From the NCBI GenBank assembly GCA_947493745.1, contig CANLSM010000004.1, positions 124,001-188,000 of the forward strand: a stretch of 64,000 bases of DNA, read 5' to 3'. The position numbers were made by a program, and so were the translations under genes. Below are positions 55,762 through 64,000 of this stretch, one piece after another. Each line of letters starts with the position of its first letter. The stretch's first letter is position 1. Source of the DNA: an uncultured Paracoccaceae bacterium (GTDB lineage: Bacteria > Pseudomonadota > Alphaproteobacteria > Rhodobacterales > Rhodobacteraceae). The notes under the pieces were generated by a model, which saw only the letters and a list, made by a program, of their open reading frames with translations, ran no database searches and was not told where the DNA came from.

Positions 55762-56384
55762 GGAGACACCCGCAAGGCCAGAAGACCGACGCCAGCCGCA
55801 CCGAACACGAGTGCAAATGCCACCTCGAACCCGCGTCGGGCCCGCGCATAGATCGCCATGGCTCCGGGAACGGAGAACAGCAGCGCATAGCCCGAAAAAC
55901 TGAGCAAGCCGAGAATGTTGCACATGGCCAGAACGCTCAGCAACGCACCTACTGACTGACCCGGCTCCACGACAAGCGAGAAAAGAGCCCCCCAGAAAAG
56001 CACTGCCTTGGGGTTGGTCAGATGGATGATCAGCCCGCGCCGGTAGGCATGCAAAGCGCTCAATTCCGGTCCTGCGCCAACGTCTGTCGAGACCAGTCTC
56101 ATCGCCGATCTGGCCGACTTTACGGCCAGGAAAATCAGGTAGGCCCCGCCCAGTATCTTGACTGTCATGAGCATCCAAGCATGTGCCAGCATCAACGCAC
56201 CCAGCCCGAAAGCCGCAACCATGCTCCATGCGACCGATCCGGTGATGACGCCGAATGCGAGCCAAAGTCCGGTTCTGCGGCCCGAGGACAGCGACGCCGC
56301 GGCAATGGCAAGGGTTGCGGGGCCGGGGCTGAGGATGGCAACTAGATAGATCACCGCGATCATCCCCAGATCGGCAATGCTCAT
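55758..56384 (-). CDS. LysE family amino acid exporter
   Basis: The 208-residue membrane protein has the LysE/RhtB pattern: [20 protein letters not shown] at the start, then [15 protein letters not shown] and [15 protein letters not shown]. It has about six membrane segments and exports amino acids or similar metabolites. The substrate is unknown. It overlaps pdxJ upstream (ATGA) and acpS downstream (GTGA) by four bases each, so it is inserted in the pdxJ-acpS unit. Confidence 0.87.
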   Translation of the reverse strand: MSIADLGMIAVIYLVAILSPGPATLAIAAASLSSGRRTGLWLAFGVITGSVAWSMVAAFGLGALMLAHAWMLMTVKILGGAYLIFLAVKSARSAMRLVSTDVGAGPELSALHAYRRGLIIHLTNPKAVLFWGALFSLVVEPGQSVGALLSVLAMCNILGLLSFSGYALLFSVPGAMAIYARARRGFEVAFALVFGAAGVGLLALRVSP

Positions 56385-57157
56385 GCGGCACCCTCGCCAG
56401 CCTGTTCGTTGCGCGCTTCTTCCATCAGGTGCCGCATATGCGCAATCGAGGCCTCCAGACCGGTGAAAATAGCCTCCCCGATCAGGAAATGACCGATATT
56501 CAGCTCCATGACCTGCGGCAGGGCCGCAATCGGCTTGACACAGTCATAGGTCAGGCCGTGACCGGCATGAACCTCGAGGCCCAGTTGGTGTGCAAACGCC
56601 GCCATATCGCGAAGTTTCGCGAACTCCGCGTCACGCTCGGCAAATCTGCCTTCCGCATGGGCGTCGCAGTAAGCGCCGGTGTGCAGTTCAATCACTGGCG
56701 CGCCGATCCGGGCGGCAGCCTCGATCTGACGGCGGTCGGCAGCGATAAAAATGGAGACGCGGCATCCCGCGTCGGCCAGAGGCGCTATGAAATGCGCCAG
56801 CTTGTTCTCTTCACGAGCAACCTCCAGACCGCCCTCAGTTGTACGTTCCTCACGTTTCTCGGGCACGATGCAGACAGCATGGGGGACATGGCGCAGGGCA
56901 ATCGCCTGCATCTCGTCTGTCGCGGCCATCTCGAAATTCAAAGGCACGCGGAGCGCTTCCATAAGCCCCTCGATGTCGCGATCCGTGATATGGCGCCGGT
57001 CTTCGCGCAGGTGAGCGGTAATTCCGTCGGCACCCGCCTTCTCGGCCAACAGAGCGGCGCGCAACGGATCGGGGACAGCACCACCGCGCGCGTTCCGCAC
57101 AGTCGCGACATGATCGATGTTCACGCCAAGGCGCAGAGGGGATTTGAGATCGGGCAT
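56381..57157 (-). CDS. pdxJ: Pyridoxine 5'-phosphate synthase
   Basis: The 258-residue TIM-barrel enzyme joins 1-deoxyxylulose 5-phosphate with 3-amino-2-oxopropyl phosphate in vitamin B6 synthesis. Key parts are [44 protein letters not shown] and [14 protein letters not shown] chose the ATG at 57157 ([13 protein letters not shown]), preceded by GAGGAG. It overlaps the LysE gene downstream. Confidence 0.95.
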   Translation of the reverse strand: MPDLKSPLRLGVNIDHVATVRNARGGAVPDPLRAALLAEKAGADGITAHLREDRRHITDRDIEGLMEALRVPLNFEMAATDEMQAIALRHVPHAVCIVPEKREERTTEGGLEVAREENKLAHFIAPLADAGCRVSIFIAADRRQIEAAARIGAPVIELHTGAYCDAHAEGRFAERDAEFAKLRDMAAFAHQLGLEVHAGHGLTYDCVKPIAALPQVMELNIGHFLIGEAIFTGLEASIAHMRHLMEEARNEQAGEGAA

Positions 57158-57199
57158 CTTGATAGGCTCCTCACCGGCTGTTCCCAACGTATAGGACAG

Positions 57200-57847
57200 T
57201 TATTCGGCGGCGTCAGCCTTTGCCTGCCGGGCCAGCATACGCTCCCGCGCCCGCGCCAGAAGCTTGCTTTTGCGCCGGGCCTGATAGGCCGCGATCAGAG
57301 GACGCGAAAGCGTGTAGGCGGCGATGGCGCAGATCAGCCCCGGCGCCAGGCCACCAACCAGATAGGGCAGAAAGACCGACGACCAGAAATCCGCCAGCCG
57401 GTCCCAGGCGGAGGGCCCGAACCCGAAGATCGACTTGGTTGACTGCCAGAGCCCGGCAAAGGCATCCGAAAACGCATCCTTCACCCGGACAAAGTCGTGG
57501 CCGGAACTGCGCAGGCCGAAAAGCCGCCGTCCAAACGACAGGCTGATCGTCGCAATGAACGGAAAGGTCAGTGGATTGCCGAAGAACGTGCCCAGAAGCG
57601 ATGCCAGCACATTGGCCCGCACCATCACCGCACAGATCGCCGCGAGGAAAAAGTGCAGCCCGAAGAAAGGGGAGAAGGAGACGAAAACCCCGCAGGAAAA
57701 CCCAAGCGCGATTTTGTGCGGGGTATCGGGCAGGCGCTTTATCCGATGTCCGACATACTCAAACGGCCGACTCCATCCCTTGCGGGGATAGAGCGCATCC
57801 CGGATGCGGTGCAGCACCGGAGGTTTATTTCGCCGCTTGAAGACCAT
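57200..57847 (-). CDS. DUF2062 membrane protein
   Basis: The 215-residue protein has a basic N-terminus, then hydrophobic segments (KIALGFSCGVFVSFSPFFGL, LLGTFFGNPLTFPFIATIS), which match the DUF2062 family, and a basic alanine-rich tail. It probably sits in the inner membrane. The function is unknown. It lies between rsh and pdxJ on the same strand. Confidence 0.85.
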   Translation of the reverse strand: MVFKRRNKPPVLHRIRDALYPRKGWSRPFEYVGHRIKRLPDTPHKIALGFSCGVFVSFSPFFGLHFFLAAICAVMVRANVLASLLGTFFGNPLTFPFIATISLSFGRRLFGLRSSGHDFVRVKDAFSDAFAGLWQSTKSIFGFGPSAWDRLADFWSSVFLPYLVGGLAPGLICAIAAYTLSRPLIAAYQARRKSKLLARARERMLARQAKADAAE

Positions 57848-57918
57848 TGCTCAAATATTTTATCCCATCCTTGTGCGTGTCTGGGTCCGACTGCCCATGT
57901 CGCGCAAGTTTGGCGGTA

Positions 57919-60051
57919 TCATGGCACTGTGGCCATCAATCCACGAAAACGTGTCACTTGTGCGACATCGGAATCAGCTTCGATGGCCGTCTGGACGTTA
58001 TGCAGGTGTTCCACATCCCGCACCTCGATATCAATCACGGTCCGGTAAAAATCCGGTTTCCGGTCGGTAAAAACGATATCAGTTATATTGGCGTTCTGCT
58101 CGCCGATTAATGTGCAGATTCTCCCCAGAACACCTGCATCGTTTGCCATGGTGATTTCGACAGATGCCATGTGTGGTGCGCGAGAGGCCCCTTCCGTCCA
58201 GCGCAGGTCAATCCACCTGTCTGCCTCACCTTCGAGATGCGCGAGCGTCGCGCAGTCGATGGCGTGGAACTCGACCCCCTGCCCCTTGATCGCGATACCG
58301 ATGATCCGCTCGCCGGGGATCGGCTGGCAACAGGGTGCCGGGCGGGCGACCTGATCATCCTCCAGCCCGACGATGCCCGCATCCTGACCGTCAGGTTCCA
58401 GCATCGGCAGACCGTCACCGACAAGTTCGGGGTAGAGCGTGGCGACCATCTCGCGACCGGTGATCTCGGCCAGTCCCAGCCGAGCCAGCAGATCATCCAT
58501 GCCAAGGCAGGACATCTGTTTTGCGGCTGTTTCAAGCGCCTTGTCGGTGGCTTTCTTGCCGACCCGCTCTAGCGCAACACGGGCAATCTCGCGGCCCAGT
58601 TTGATGTGACCGGCCCGATGCTCCTCGCGGAGCGACTTTCGGATGGCCGATTTCGCGCGGCCCGTGACAACCATGTCTTCCCAGCTTGGCTGGGGACGCT
58701 GTCCCTCGGCCCGGATGATCACGACCGACTGGCCGTTGCGCAGTCGGGTCCAGAGCGGCACCCGTTGACCATCCACCTTGGCCCCGACGCAGGAATGCCC
58801 GATCCGGGTGTGAATGGCATACGCGAAGTCAATCGGCGTCGCGCCACGCGGCAGTTTCACGACCTGGCCCTTGGGCGTGAAGCAGAACACCTGATCGGTG
58901 AACATCTCCAGCTTCACATGCTCCAGAAAATCATTCGGATTGTCAGAAGTTTCAAACCGCTCGGTTAACTGATTCAGCCAGCGCACCGGGTCCACGGCCA
59001 ATGGATTCTCGAACCGCTCGCCGTCGCGATAGGACCAATGAGCCGCAACACCCGACTCAGCCACCTGATGCATCTCCTGGGTGCGGATCTGGATTTCCAC
59101 CCGCTTGGCGTTGCGGCCGGACACGGTCGTGTGGATCGAGCGATAGCCGTTCGATTTCGGCTGACTGATATAGTCCTTGAAGCGCCCCGGAACCGCAGCC
59201 CAGCGTTCGTGCACTGCGCCCAGTGCGATATAGACGTCCTGCACCGAGGTCGTGATGATCCGGAAGCCGTAGATGTCGGAAAGCCGCCCGAAGGGCTCGT
59301 GCTTTTCCTGCATCTTGCGCCAGATGCTGTAGGGCTTTTTCTCGCGGCCGATGACCTCCGCCTCGATGTCTCGCTTGCTGAGCGCCAGACGGATGTCCTC
59401 GGTGATCTGCGGGATCAGGTCGCCGGTCTCGTTACGCAGATTGATGAAGCGCCGCATGATCGAGGAGCGCGCCTCCGGGTTCAGCACCCGAAACGAGATG
59501 TCCTCAAGCTCCTCGCGCATCGACTGCATGCCCATGCGACCGGCCAGCGGTGCATAGATATCCATCGTCTCGCGCGCCTTGCGCTGCTGCTTCTCAAGCT
59601 CAAGATACTTGATGGTCCGCATGTTGTGGAGACGGTCGGCGAGCTTGACCAGCAGGACCCGAAGATCCTTTGACATCGCCATCAGGAGCTTGCGAAAATT
59701 CTCAGCCTGCTTGGTCTCGACCGAACTGAGTTCCAGATTTGTCAGCTTGGTGACACCGTCCACAAGCGTCGCGATCTCGTCGCCAAACAGCTTCTCGACC
59801 TGATTATAGGTCGAGCCGGTGTCCTCGATCGTGTCATGCAGAAGGGCCGTGATGATGGTTGCGTCATCAAGCTGCTGTTCCGCCAGCAGTGCCGCAACCT
59901 CTATCGGATGCGTGAAATACGGCTCGCCCGAGGTCCGTACCTGCCCTTCATGAGCGGTCTGCCCGTAATCATAGGCCTGACGGATCAGCGCTTCATTTGT
60001 ATTGGGATTGTAAGCGCTGACCAGTGTCAGCAGGTTGTCGGCAGACATCAT
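57919..60051 (-). CDS. RelA/SpoT homologue, (p)ppGpp synthetase/hydrolase
   Basis: The protein of about 710 residues has all domains of a bifunctional Rsh. The HD hydrolase has ALLHDTIEDT and KLADRLHNMRT. The synthetase has KPYSIWRKM and SNGYRSIHT. A TGS domain (FTPKGQVVKLPRGATPIDFA) follows, and a C-terminal ACT domain. It sets ppGpp levels during starvation; in alphaproteobacteria one Rsh usually does both reactions. I chose the ATG at 60051; a second ATG follows directly and a GTG lies six bases before. rpoZ is just upstream, a usual pairing. Confidence 0.93.
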   Translation of the reverse strand: MMSADNLLTLVSAYNPNTNEALIRQAYDYGQTAHEGQVRTSGEPYFTHPIEVAALLAEQQLDDATIITALLHDTIEDTGSTYNQVEKLFGDEIATLVDGVTKLTNLELSSVETKQAENFRKLLMAMSKDLRVLLVKLADRLHNMRTIKYLELEKQQRKARETMDIYAPLAGRMGMQSMREELEDISFRVLNPEARSSIMRRFINLRNETGDLIPQITEDIRLALSKRDIEAEVIGREKKPYSIWRKMQEKHEPFGRLSDIYGFRIITTSVQDVYIALGAVHERWAAVPGRFKDYISQPKSNGYRSIHTTVSGRNAKRVEIQIRTQEMHQVAESGVAAHWSYRDGERFENPLAVDPVRWLNQLTERFETSDNPNDFLEHVKLEMFTDQVFCFTPKGQVVKLPRGATPIDFAYAIHTRIGHSCVGAKVDGQRVPLWTRLRNGQSVVIIRAEGQRPQPSWEDMVVTGRAKSAIRKSLREEHRAGHIKLGREIARVALERVGKKATDKALETAAKQMSCLGMDDLLARLGLAEITGREMVATLYPELVGDGLPMLEPDGQDAGIVGLEDDQVARPAPCCQPIPGERIIGIAIKGQGVEFHAIDCATLAHLEGEADRWIDLRWTEGASRAPHMASVEITMANDAGVLGRICTLIGEQNANITDIVFTDRKPDFYRTVIDIEVRDVEHLHNVQTAIEADSDVAQVTRFRGLMATVP

Positions 60052-60099
60052 GGTCACGCAAACCTAGAGCAAGCGGTGGCGCGGACCCCGACAGGGGGT

Positions 60100-60453
60100 T
60101 CAGTTTTCCCCCTGAACTTCCATCAGAGCACGCAAAAGGTTTTCATCGGACATGTCGTCCTCGGACGACTTCGGCGCCTCATGTCCCATCAGCAGGGACA
60201 TCGCGTCCTCTTCGGGCTCATCCACCTCGATCTGGCGCTGATGGCTTTCGATGGCACTTTCGCGCAGGTGTTCAGCCGTCAGGGTCTCGTCCGCGATCTC
60301 ACGCAGGGCCACGACCGGGTTCTTGTCGTTGTCACGGTCGACGGTGAGGTCCGAACCTGAGCTCAGCTCACGCGCCCGGTGAGCGGCCAGCATAACCAGT
60401 TCAAACCGGTTGGGCACTTTATCGACGCAGTCTTCAACGGTAACGCGGGCCAT
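60100..60453 (-). CDS. rpoZ: RNA polymerase omega subunit
   Basis: The 117-residue protein starts [20 protein letters not shown], the standard omega N-terminus, followed by [11 protein letters not shown] and [12 protein letters not shown]. The acidic C-terminal tail is typical for alphaproteobacteria. It helps assemble RNA polymerase and forms part of the ppGpp site in some species. It is upstream of rsh. Confidence 0.95.
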   Translation of the reverse strand: MARVTVEDCVDKVPNRFELVMLAAHRARELSSGSDLTVDRDNDKNPVVALREIADETLTAEHLRESAIESHQRQIEVDEPEEDAMSLLMGHEAPKSSEDDMSDENLLRALMEVQGEN

Positions 60454-60535
60454 GAATTTTGCTCCAGTCGCATGTCATAACGGGAAGGCGCATCAGATAC
60501 TCCCCAAATGCCACAATTGCAAGGCCCCTGCGGAA

Positions 60536-61129
60536 TTATCCACGTTCCGGATACAGGTTTTTTTGTCCATCAATGGGGCGGATTTCCGCACATGCCTCCG
60601 CCCCGAGCCGCGCCAGCATTTCGGCAACGCTCAGCCCCAGCACCGGATGCACCCAGTTCGGCGCAACATCGCCGAGTGGAACCAGCACAAAGGCCCGTTC
60701 ATGCATCCGTGGATGCGGCAGGATCAACTCCGGCGGCACATCCTTGAGTTGTCGGGCCTGCGGCAGCCCGGACCAGCGGGCCTGGGTCGCGTGATCCGGC
60801 AGGACCATGTCCCCCATGGCCAGCAAATCAAGGTCTATTGCCCGCGCCGCCCAGCGTTCCTTGCGCATCCGGCCCAGAAAGCCCTCGATACGGTGAAGCG
60901 TTTCAAGCAATTGAAAGGGCTGCATATCTGTCCGGACGCTCAGCGCTGCGTTCACATAATCGGGCCCTGAACCGGCCGGAAACGCGGGCGTCTGGTAGAA
61001 CAGGCTGCGCGCCACCACGGCAATTCCGGCATCTGCCAGAAGCTCCACAGCCTTAAGGAGAGTGACGAGCGGCGCATCCGTTTCAGTCGGGAGATTTGCG
61101 CCCATCGCGATGAATGCGGGTGGTCTCAT
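60536..61129 (-). CDS. folK: HPPK, folate biosynthesis pyrophosphokinase
   Basis: The 197-residue enzyme transfers pyrophosphate from ATP to 6-hydroxymethyl-dihydropterin. It has AFIAMGANL at the start, the RWAARAIDLDLLAMGD signature, and LILPHPRMHERAFVLVPL. The ATG at 61129 fits the family; the in-frame extension to 61174 does not. It is upstream of rpoZ on the same strand and divergent from the NYN gene. Confidence 0.93.
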   Translation of the reverse strand: MRPPAFIAMGANLPTETDAPLVTLLKAVELLADAGIAVVARSLFYQTPAFPAGSGPDYVNAALSVRTDMQPFQLLETLHRIEGFLGRMRKERWAARAIDLDLLAMGDMVLPDHATQARWSGLPQARQLKDVPPELILPHPRMHERAFVLVPLGDVAPNWVHPVLGLSVAEMLARLGAEACAEIRPIDGQKNLYPERG

Positions 61130-61247
61130 TAACCAGTCTTTTGCCTTTTCCTTCCGACCAATAATGTATATCACTCGGCGGACGCAATGCGTGTGTGTTT
61201 GCGTAGTTCCGAGTAACCAGTAAAATTTGATCCATGGAGTCCCCCCA

Positions 61248-61802
61248 ATGTTCTACCGCGATGAGCGGCTTGCACTCTTTATTGATGGTTCAAACCTGTA
61301 TGCGGCTGCCAAGGCCCTTGGTTTTGACATAGATTACAAACTTCTGCGCACCGAATTCATGCGTCGAGGCAAGTTGTTGCGAGCTTTCTATTACACCGCC
61401 CTTCTTGAGAATGAAGAGTATTCACCGATCCGCCCGCTTGTTGACTGGCTGAACTACAATGGCTTTTCAATGGTCACCAAGCCCGCCAAGGAGTTCACCG
61501 ACTCCATGGGCCGCCGCAAGGTCAAGGGCAATATGGATATCGAACTGGCCGTGGATGCGATGGAGATCGCGCCCCATGTGGACCATATCGTGCTGTTCTC
61601 CGGCGATGGCGACTTCCGTCCGCTGCTGGAAAGCCTGCAGCGTCAGGGCGTGCGGGTCTCGGTCGTCTCGACCATCCGCTCGCAACCGCCGATGATTGCC
61701 GATGAGCTGCGTCGCCAGTGCGACAACTTCATCGAGCTTGAAGAATTGCGCGATGTGATAGGGCGTCCGCCGCGCGAGGATCAGGGCAACGTCGCGGAGT
61801 GA
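61248..61802 (+). CDS. NYN domain (LabA/PIN-like) protein
   Basis: The 184-residue protein has the NYN nuclease fold of the LabA type: LALFIDGSNLYAAAKALG, KVKGNMDIELAVDAME and IVLFSGDGDFRPLLESLQ, with the conserved acidic residues in each. NYN proteins are predicted metal-dependent RNases. A GGAG site supports the ATG at 61248. Its last four bases overlap the start of the uracil-DNA glycosylase gene, so the two are translated together. Confidence 0.87.
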   Translation: MFYRDERLALFIDGSNLYAAAKALGFDIDYKLLRTEFMRRGKLLRAFYYTALLENEEYSPIRPLVDWLNYNGFSMVTKPAKEFTDSMGRRKVKGNMDIELAVDAMEIAPHVDHIVLFSGDGDFRPLLESLQRQGVRVSVVSTIRSQPPMIADELRRQCDNFIELEELRDVIGRPPREDQGNVAE

Positions 61803-62437
61803 CCGCAACGCCACCCGAAGCTCCGGCTGATTGCCGACTGTGTCCGCGCCTTGCAACCTATCGTGACGAGGTCAGGGCAAAACATCCCGACTGGTTCAAC
61901 GGGGCCGTTCCGTCCTTCGGGGACGAGGCGGCCTCGCTTCTGGTGGTCGGTCTGGCTCCCGGAGTGACGGGTGCCCATAAGACCGGGCGACCTTTCACAG
62001 GCGACTATGCCGGTGATCTGCTCTACGCCACATTGCACAAGTTCGGCTTTGCCAACGCGGCATTCGATGCGCGGCCCGATGACGGACTGGAGCTTTACAA
62101 CACCATGATCACCAATGCCGTGCGCTGCGTGCCGCCACAGAACAAACCGGTGGGGGCGGAAATCAACACCTGCCGTCCGTTCATGATGGCCAGGATTGCC
62201 GCGCTGCCGGAACTGAAGGCGATCGTCTGTCTCGGTGGCATCTCGCATGCCAGCTTGGTGCGCGGGTTCGGTGCCAGACAGGCCGCACACAAGTTTGCCC
62301 ATCAGGCCCAGCACGACATCGACGGTTACCGGATTTTCGACAGCTATCACTGCTCGCGCTACAACACCAATACGGGACGGCTGACGCCAGAGATGTTCGA
62401 GGCCGTCTTTGCGGATGTCGCATCCTTTCTGAACTGA
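61799..62437 (+). CDS. Uracil-DNA glycosylase, family 5 (UdgB-like)
   Basis: The 212-residue enzyme has the family motif GLAPGVTGAHKTGRPFTGD and four cysteines for a [4Fe-4S] cluster: C12 and C15 in CRLCPRL, then one in NAVRCVPPQ and one in NTCRPFM. The HCSRYNTNTGRLT segment is the second motif. Family 5 enzymes remove uracil and other deaminated bases from DNA. The start is a GTG at 61799 that overlaps the NYN stop (GTGA). Confidence 0.88.
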   Translation: MTATPPEAPADCRLCPRLATYRDEVRAKHPDWFNGAVPSFGDEAASLLVVGLAPGVTGAHKTGRPFTGDYAGDLLYATLHKFGFANAAFDARPDDGLELYNTMITNAVRCVPPQNKPVGAEINTCRPFMMARIAALPELKAIVCLGGISHASLVRGFGARQAAHKFAHQAQHDIDGYRIFDSYHCSRYNTNTGRLTPEMFEAVFADVASFLN

Positions 62438-62527
62438 CAGCACGGCCCCGCGCAAATTCCTTCGCCTTTTCGTCAAATCTCGGTTAAAAGTCCGGTCGGG
62501 GCTGAAGTAATCCTTCCTGGGGATGTT

Positions 62528-63430
62528 TTGACGATTCTTGATGTAGCGCTGAAGGCAATCCTGCTGGCGGATATCTCCAGCAGTTCAAAACTCTTTCAGA
62601 AACTGGGTGATGCAAATGCCGCCGCCCTGATGGAAAGAACCATCAGCAAGATGACGGCGCTGGCTGAAATCCATGGCGGGACCTTTGTGCATTCGCGTGG
62701 TGATGACGTGCTTTGCGTATTTGACGAGTCCATTGCCGCCTTTCAGTGCGCCGAAGCCGTGCTGCGCGAAAACAAGAGCGGCAATCTACCGGTTCATGCG
62801 GGCCTTCACTGGGGGGAAATTGTCTGCTCGGGGGGTGAGATCTACGGCGATGCAGTCAATCTGACCGCCCGTCTTGCCGCCTCGTCGAACTCGGGCGAGA
62901 TCCTGATGAGTGCTGCATTCGCGGATCAGCTCTCCGTACATGACCGCCTCAGTTTGCGGCCAATGGACCAGATGGCCTTGAAGGGGATGCGAAGACCGGT
63001 TCAGGTCTACGCCTTCCTTTTGCCGGACGCGCTGCCGAGCACCCATGTGACGCCGGTCTCCTGCCTCGGACCGGCCCAGTTCCCGACCACCAGCCTTTGT
63101 CTCAGCTGGGGTGGCATGACCCATACGATTGCCGAAGGATCGGACGTGCTGATCGGGCGCTCGGACGAATGCCAGATCGCGCTGGATGATCCGTGGGTTT
63201 CCCGCAAACATGCCTCATTCGTCGTCAGGCCGGGCGTGGTCGAGTATGCTGATCGCTCATCGACCGGCAGCTATATCCGTCTTGGCGACGGAGAGGAGTT
63301 CTTCCTGCGACGCCAGACCACCCTTCTGAGCGGAACCGGTTCGATCTCTCCGGGCAAACCCGCCGGTGACAAGGATGCACGTTCTCTGAGCTTTGCGGTT
63401 GAAGGCGCGCGCTCCAAGGTCATCACGTGA
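62528..63430 (+). CDS. Class III nucleotidyl cyclase domain fused to FHA domain
   Basis: The 300-residue protein has an N-terminal class III cyclase domain (about 8-165) and an FHA phosphopeptide-binding domain (about 190-275). Metal-binding aspartates are D15 (LLADISSSS) and D59 (RGDDVLCVF), and transition-state N111 and R115 (VNLTARL) are present. The position usually held by the base-selecting lysine appears to be His55, so activity and base choice are uncertain. FHA motifs are LIGRSDECQ and VSRKHASF. There is no membrane segment. The start is a TTG at 62528 behind GGGGAT; no in-frame ATG fits. Confidence 0.83.
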   Translation: MTILDVALKAILLADISSSSKLFQKLGDANAAALMERTISKMTALAEIHGGTFVHSRGDDVLCVFDESIAAFQCAEAVLRENKSGNLPVHAGLHWGEIVCSGGEIYGDAVNLTARLAASSNSGEILMSAAFADQLSVHDRLSLRPMDQMALKGMRRPVQVYAFLLPDALPSTHVTPVSCLGPAQFPTTSLCLSWGGMTHTIAEGSDVLIGRSDECQIALDDPWVSRKHASFVVRPGVVEYADRSSTGSYIRLGDGEEFFLRRQTTLLSGTGSISPGKPAGDKDARSLSFAVEGARSKVIT

Positions 63431-63515
63431 GAGCGGGTTTGCGCTTCCTCTCTTTCCTCCTCCGGCGAGCTCCCCTATATCACTAGGTGTATCGTCTGGC
63501 CGGAGCCACCTACCC

Positions 63516-64000
63516 TTGACCCAAAGCCTTGATATCTATCTCGCAGCCCCAAGGGGATTTTGTGCCGGGGTCGACCGGGCCATCAAGATTGTCGAGATGG
63601 CGCTGGAGAAATGGGGCGCGCCGGTCTATGTGCGCCACGAGATCGTTCACAACAAGTTCGTCGTCGACGGGCTGCGCGAAAAGGGTGCCGTTTTCGTCGA
63701 GGAACTGGACGAATGCCCGACTGACAGACCAGTCATCTTCTCAGCCCATGGTGTCCCGAAGGCGGTGCCCGCAGAGGCTGCCGCGCGCGAGATGATCTAT
63801 GTCGATGCCACATGCCCTCTGGTCTCCAAGGTCCACATCGAGGCGGAACGTCACGCGGCGAACGGCCTGCAGATGGTGATGATCGGCCATGCAGGCCATC
63901 CGGAAACAATCGGCACCATGGGGCAGTTGCCCGACGGTGATGTGCTGCTGGTCGAAACCGTCGACGACGTGGCGACACTTGAGCCCCGCGATCCGGACAA
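63516..64000 (+). CDS. ispH: 4-hydroxy-3-methylbut-2-enyl diphosphate reductase, partial
   Basis: The first 161 codons are visible before the window ends. IspH is the last enzyme of the MEP isoprenoid pathway and holds an Fe-S cluster. Two of the three cluster cysteines are seen: Cys16 in AAPRGFCAG and Cys100 in [12 protein letters not shown]. The IFSAHGVP segment is also present. The start appears to be a TTG at 63516, with GGAG about 11 bases upstream. The reading frame is intact to the edge. Confidence 0.93.
   Translation, partial: MTQSLDIYLAAPRGFCAGVDRAIKIVEMALEKWGAPVYVRHEIVHNKFVVDGLREKGAVFVEELDECPTDRPVIFSAHGVPKAVPAEAAAREMIYVDATCPLVSKVHIEAERHAANGLQMVMIGHAGHPETIGTMGQLPDGDVLLVETVDDVATLEPRDPD

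Noticed and set aside
1-64000. CRISPR arrays, insertion sequences, prophage, tRNA or rRNA genes
   Set aside because: No regularly spaced direct repeats, transposase or integrase motifs, or cloverleaf-type sequences were found in the gaps between genes.

Overview
The window looks like chromosomal DNA from an alphaproteobacterium of the Rhodobacterales (Rhodobacteraceae / roseobacter type). The reasons are a GC-rich sequence with dense, overlapping genes, a B12-dependent ribonucleotide reductase, a methylsuccinyl-CoA dehydrogenase of the ethylmalonyl-CoA pathway, a short HisG with a HisZ partner, a ChvG-ChvI / truncated HprK / EIIA / HPr / RapZ block beside pckA, DUF1489 and DUF1491 proteins, and an rpoZ-rsh-pdxJ-acpS-lepB-rnc-era block. 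I see no rRNA, tRNA, CRISPR array, insertion sequence or prophage. The assignment rests on gene content and order only.

Layout. 1-5.8 kb: a MATE exporter (cut by the window edge), gltX, glutamine-dependent nadE and a secreted MORN-repeat protein. 5.8-12.2 kb: an Fe-S cryptochrome/photolyase with an overlapping SDR, a GNAT and a fused 5-oxoprolinase/hydantoinase. 12.2-18.5 kb (plus strand): a second GNAT, a soluble DjlA-like chaperone, an endonuclease/exonuclease/phosphatase-fold protein, a small secreted protein, PepF and a DUF4139 protein. 18.5-27.2 kb: nadM-Nudix, nrdJ, DUF1489, a dienelactone hydrolase behind a strong hairpin, and the overlapping operon hisS-hisZ-hisG. 27.4-30 kb: a SleB-like lipoprotein, flavin reductase, and a GST-slyX-hydrolase operon. 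30-36.4 kb: chvI-chvG-hprK-EIIA-HPr with rapZ, divergent from pckA. 36.4-42.5 kb: a gamma-glutamyltransferase-like protein, a TSUP exporter, mcd, a META lipoprotein, a Tag-like protein and recO.

42.5-52.1 kb is the main accessory block: a Gfo/Idh/MocA oxidoreductase, a serine beta-lactamase-fold hydrolase, and a complete minus-strand peptide operon (M19 dipeptidase, family 5 binding protein, two permeases, two ATPases) divergent from a LysR regulator. It lies between DUF1491 (next to era) and recO, which are commonly close together, so it may be an insertion.

52.1-61.1 kb is housekeeping on the minus strand: folK, rpoZ, rsh, DUF2062, pdxJ, a LysE exporter, acpS, lepB, a shortened LepB-like paralogue, rnc, era and DUF1491. 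61.2-64 kb (plus strand): a NYN-domain protein coupled to a family 5 uracil-DNA glycosylase, a nucleotidyl cyclase-FHA fusion, and the start of ispH.

Most of the window is ordinary core genome. The parts that merit a second look are the LysR/peptide island, the hairpin that covers the ribosome-binding site of the dienelactone hydrolase, the LepB-like protein without the general-base lysine region, the Tag-like protein with altered active-site positions, the cyclase-FHA fusion with changed base-recognition positions, and the nine-repeat duplication in the MORN protein.
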